Below, one piece after another: positions 63,597 through 64,000 of a stretch of 64,000 nt of DNA; positions within the stretch are counted from its first letter, which is position 1, and the number at the start of each line of letters is the position of its first letter. Position numbers and translations under genes: made by a program. A model generated the notes under the pieces. That model saw nothing but the letters and a program-made list of their open reading frames with translations. It was not told where the DNA came from and made no database searches. This DNA comes from Bacteroidales bacterium MB20-C3-3 (lineage in GTDB: Bacteria; Bacteroidota; Bacteroidia; Bacteroidales; UBA932), in NCBI GenBank assembly GCA_035609245.1, contig CP141202.1, forward strand, positions 1,240,001 to 1,304,000. Direction: 5' to 3'.

Positions 63597-64000
63597 CTAA
63601 AGATATCGGCCTGTTACTGATTCTTCAATTTTCTTAATCTCCTCAGGAGTTCCTTGTGCAACTATTCTGCCGCCTCCCGAGCCACCCTCGGGCCCCATAT
63701 CAAATATATAATCAACTGACCGGAGCACATCCAGGTTATGTTCAATAATAATTACTGTATTCCCCTTATCAGTAAGTCTCTGGAGAACTCCAAGCAGGAC
63801 CCTTATATCCTCAAAATGTAAGCCGGTTGTAGGCTCATCCAGAATATAAAGGGTATTTCCTGTATCCTTTTTTGCAAGTTCTGCAGCTAGCTTAACTCTC
63901 TGGCTCTCCCCTCCAGACAGGGTTGTTGCAGATTGACCCAGGGTAACATAGCCAAGACCCACCTCATCCAAAGCTCTAAGTTTTTGCACTATAGATGGAA
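63597..64000 (-). CDS. uvrA: UvrA excinuclease ATPase, C-terminal part
   Basis: The reading frame enters from the right edge and runs 133 residues to the stop at 63597. [24 protein letters not shown] is the ABC signature of the second nucleotide-binding domain of UvrA, followed by Walker [16 protein letters not shown] and the [10 protein letters not shown] switch. The 3' end carries the usual [20 protein letters not shown]. UvrA binds damaged DNA and loads UvrB in nucleotide excision repair. The gene lies ahead of the nucleoside kinase gene on the same strand, 17 bases apart. Confidence 0.97.
   Translation of the reverse strand, partial: PSIVQKLRALDEVGLGYVTLGQSATTLSGGESQRVKLAAELAKKDTGNTLYILDEPTTGLHFEDIRVLLGVLQRLTDKGNTVIIIEHNLDVLRSVDYIFDMGPEGGSGGGRIVAQGTPEEIKKIEESVTGRYL

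Overview
The window looks like chromosomal DNA of a member of the Bacteroidetes, most probably order Bacteroidales. It carries three SusC/SusD outer-membrane pairs, an ECF sigma/FecR pair feeding an STN-bearing SusC, many lipoproteins, promoters of the Bacteroides type (-7 TAnnTTTG, once with a perfect TTTG at 19 bp spacing), and the order rplM-rpsI-rpsB-tsf. The DNA is moderately AT-rich. No tRNA, rRNA, CRISPR array or prophage was seen.

Layout. (1) 1-14.3 kb, all minus strand: an apparent ten-gene operon read right to left, ECF sigma > FecR > SusC (with STN) > SusD > choice-of-anchor-J lipoprotein > M20/PepT-like peptidase > S51 cyanophycinase-like lipoprotein > YfcC-type permease > M14 carboxypeptidase > N-acylamino acid racemase-like enolase enzyme, then the start of a serpin lipoprotein cut by the window edge. 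It has the logic of a polysaccharide utilisation locus, but its enzymes act on peptides and amino acids. (2) 14.3-22.9 kb: acetate-family transporter, ACP phosphodiesterase, DUF4143 ATPase, GH18 lipoprotein, a 600-base gap with a 98-base tandem repeat and a perfect hairpin, FkbM methyltransferase, a cysteine-less redoxin-like exported protein, an S9 oligopeptidase and a NUDIX hydrolase. (3) 23-39.6 kb, minus strand: a large repeat-type lipoprotein with a Gly-rich segment, a serine beta-lactamase-fold lipoprotein, an Xaa-Pro aminopeptidase and two separate SusC/SusD units, each closed by its own terminator. (4) 39.7-44.6 kb: lpxK and dus on the minus strand, then the ribosomal and elongation factor block on the plus strand. 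(5) 44.6-48.3 kb: a REP-associated tyrosine transposase gene bracketed by two foldback palindromes of identical geometry, directly followed by a promoter, an FMN riboswitch and a TonB-dependent receptor. (6) 48.3-64 kb: envelope and housekeeping genes (MlaE/MlaF-type ABC transporter, cyclophilin, patatin, flippase, dut, murF, GT2 glycosyltransferase, an ECF sigma factor with an anti-sigma/outer-membrane-barrel fusion, TPR protein, EnvC-like factor, TGS-domain nucleoside kinase, and the end of uvrA).

The four points most worth following are the peptide-oriented sigma/FecR/SusCD operon with a cyanophycinase-family enzyme, the FMN-riboswitch-controlled TonB receptor (candidate flavin importer), the transposase gene with its paired 60-base-loop palindromes next to that riboswitch, and the sigma factor paired with a dual-membrane anti-sigma candidate. 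The peptidase-rich content suggests, as inference only, an organism that lives largely on peptides.
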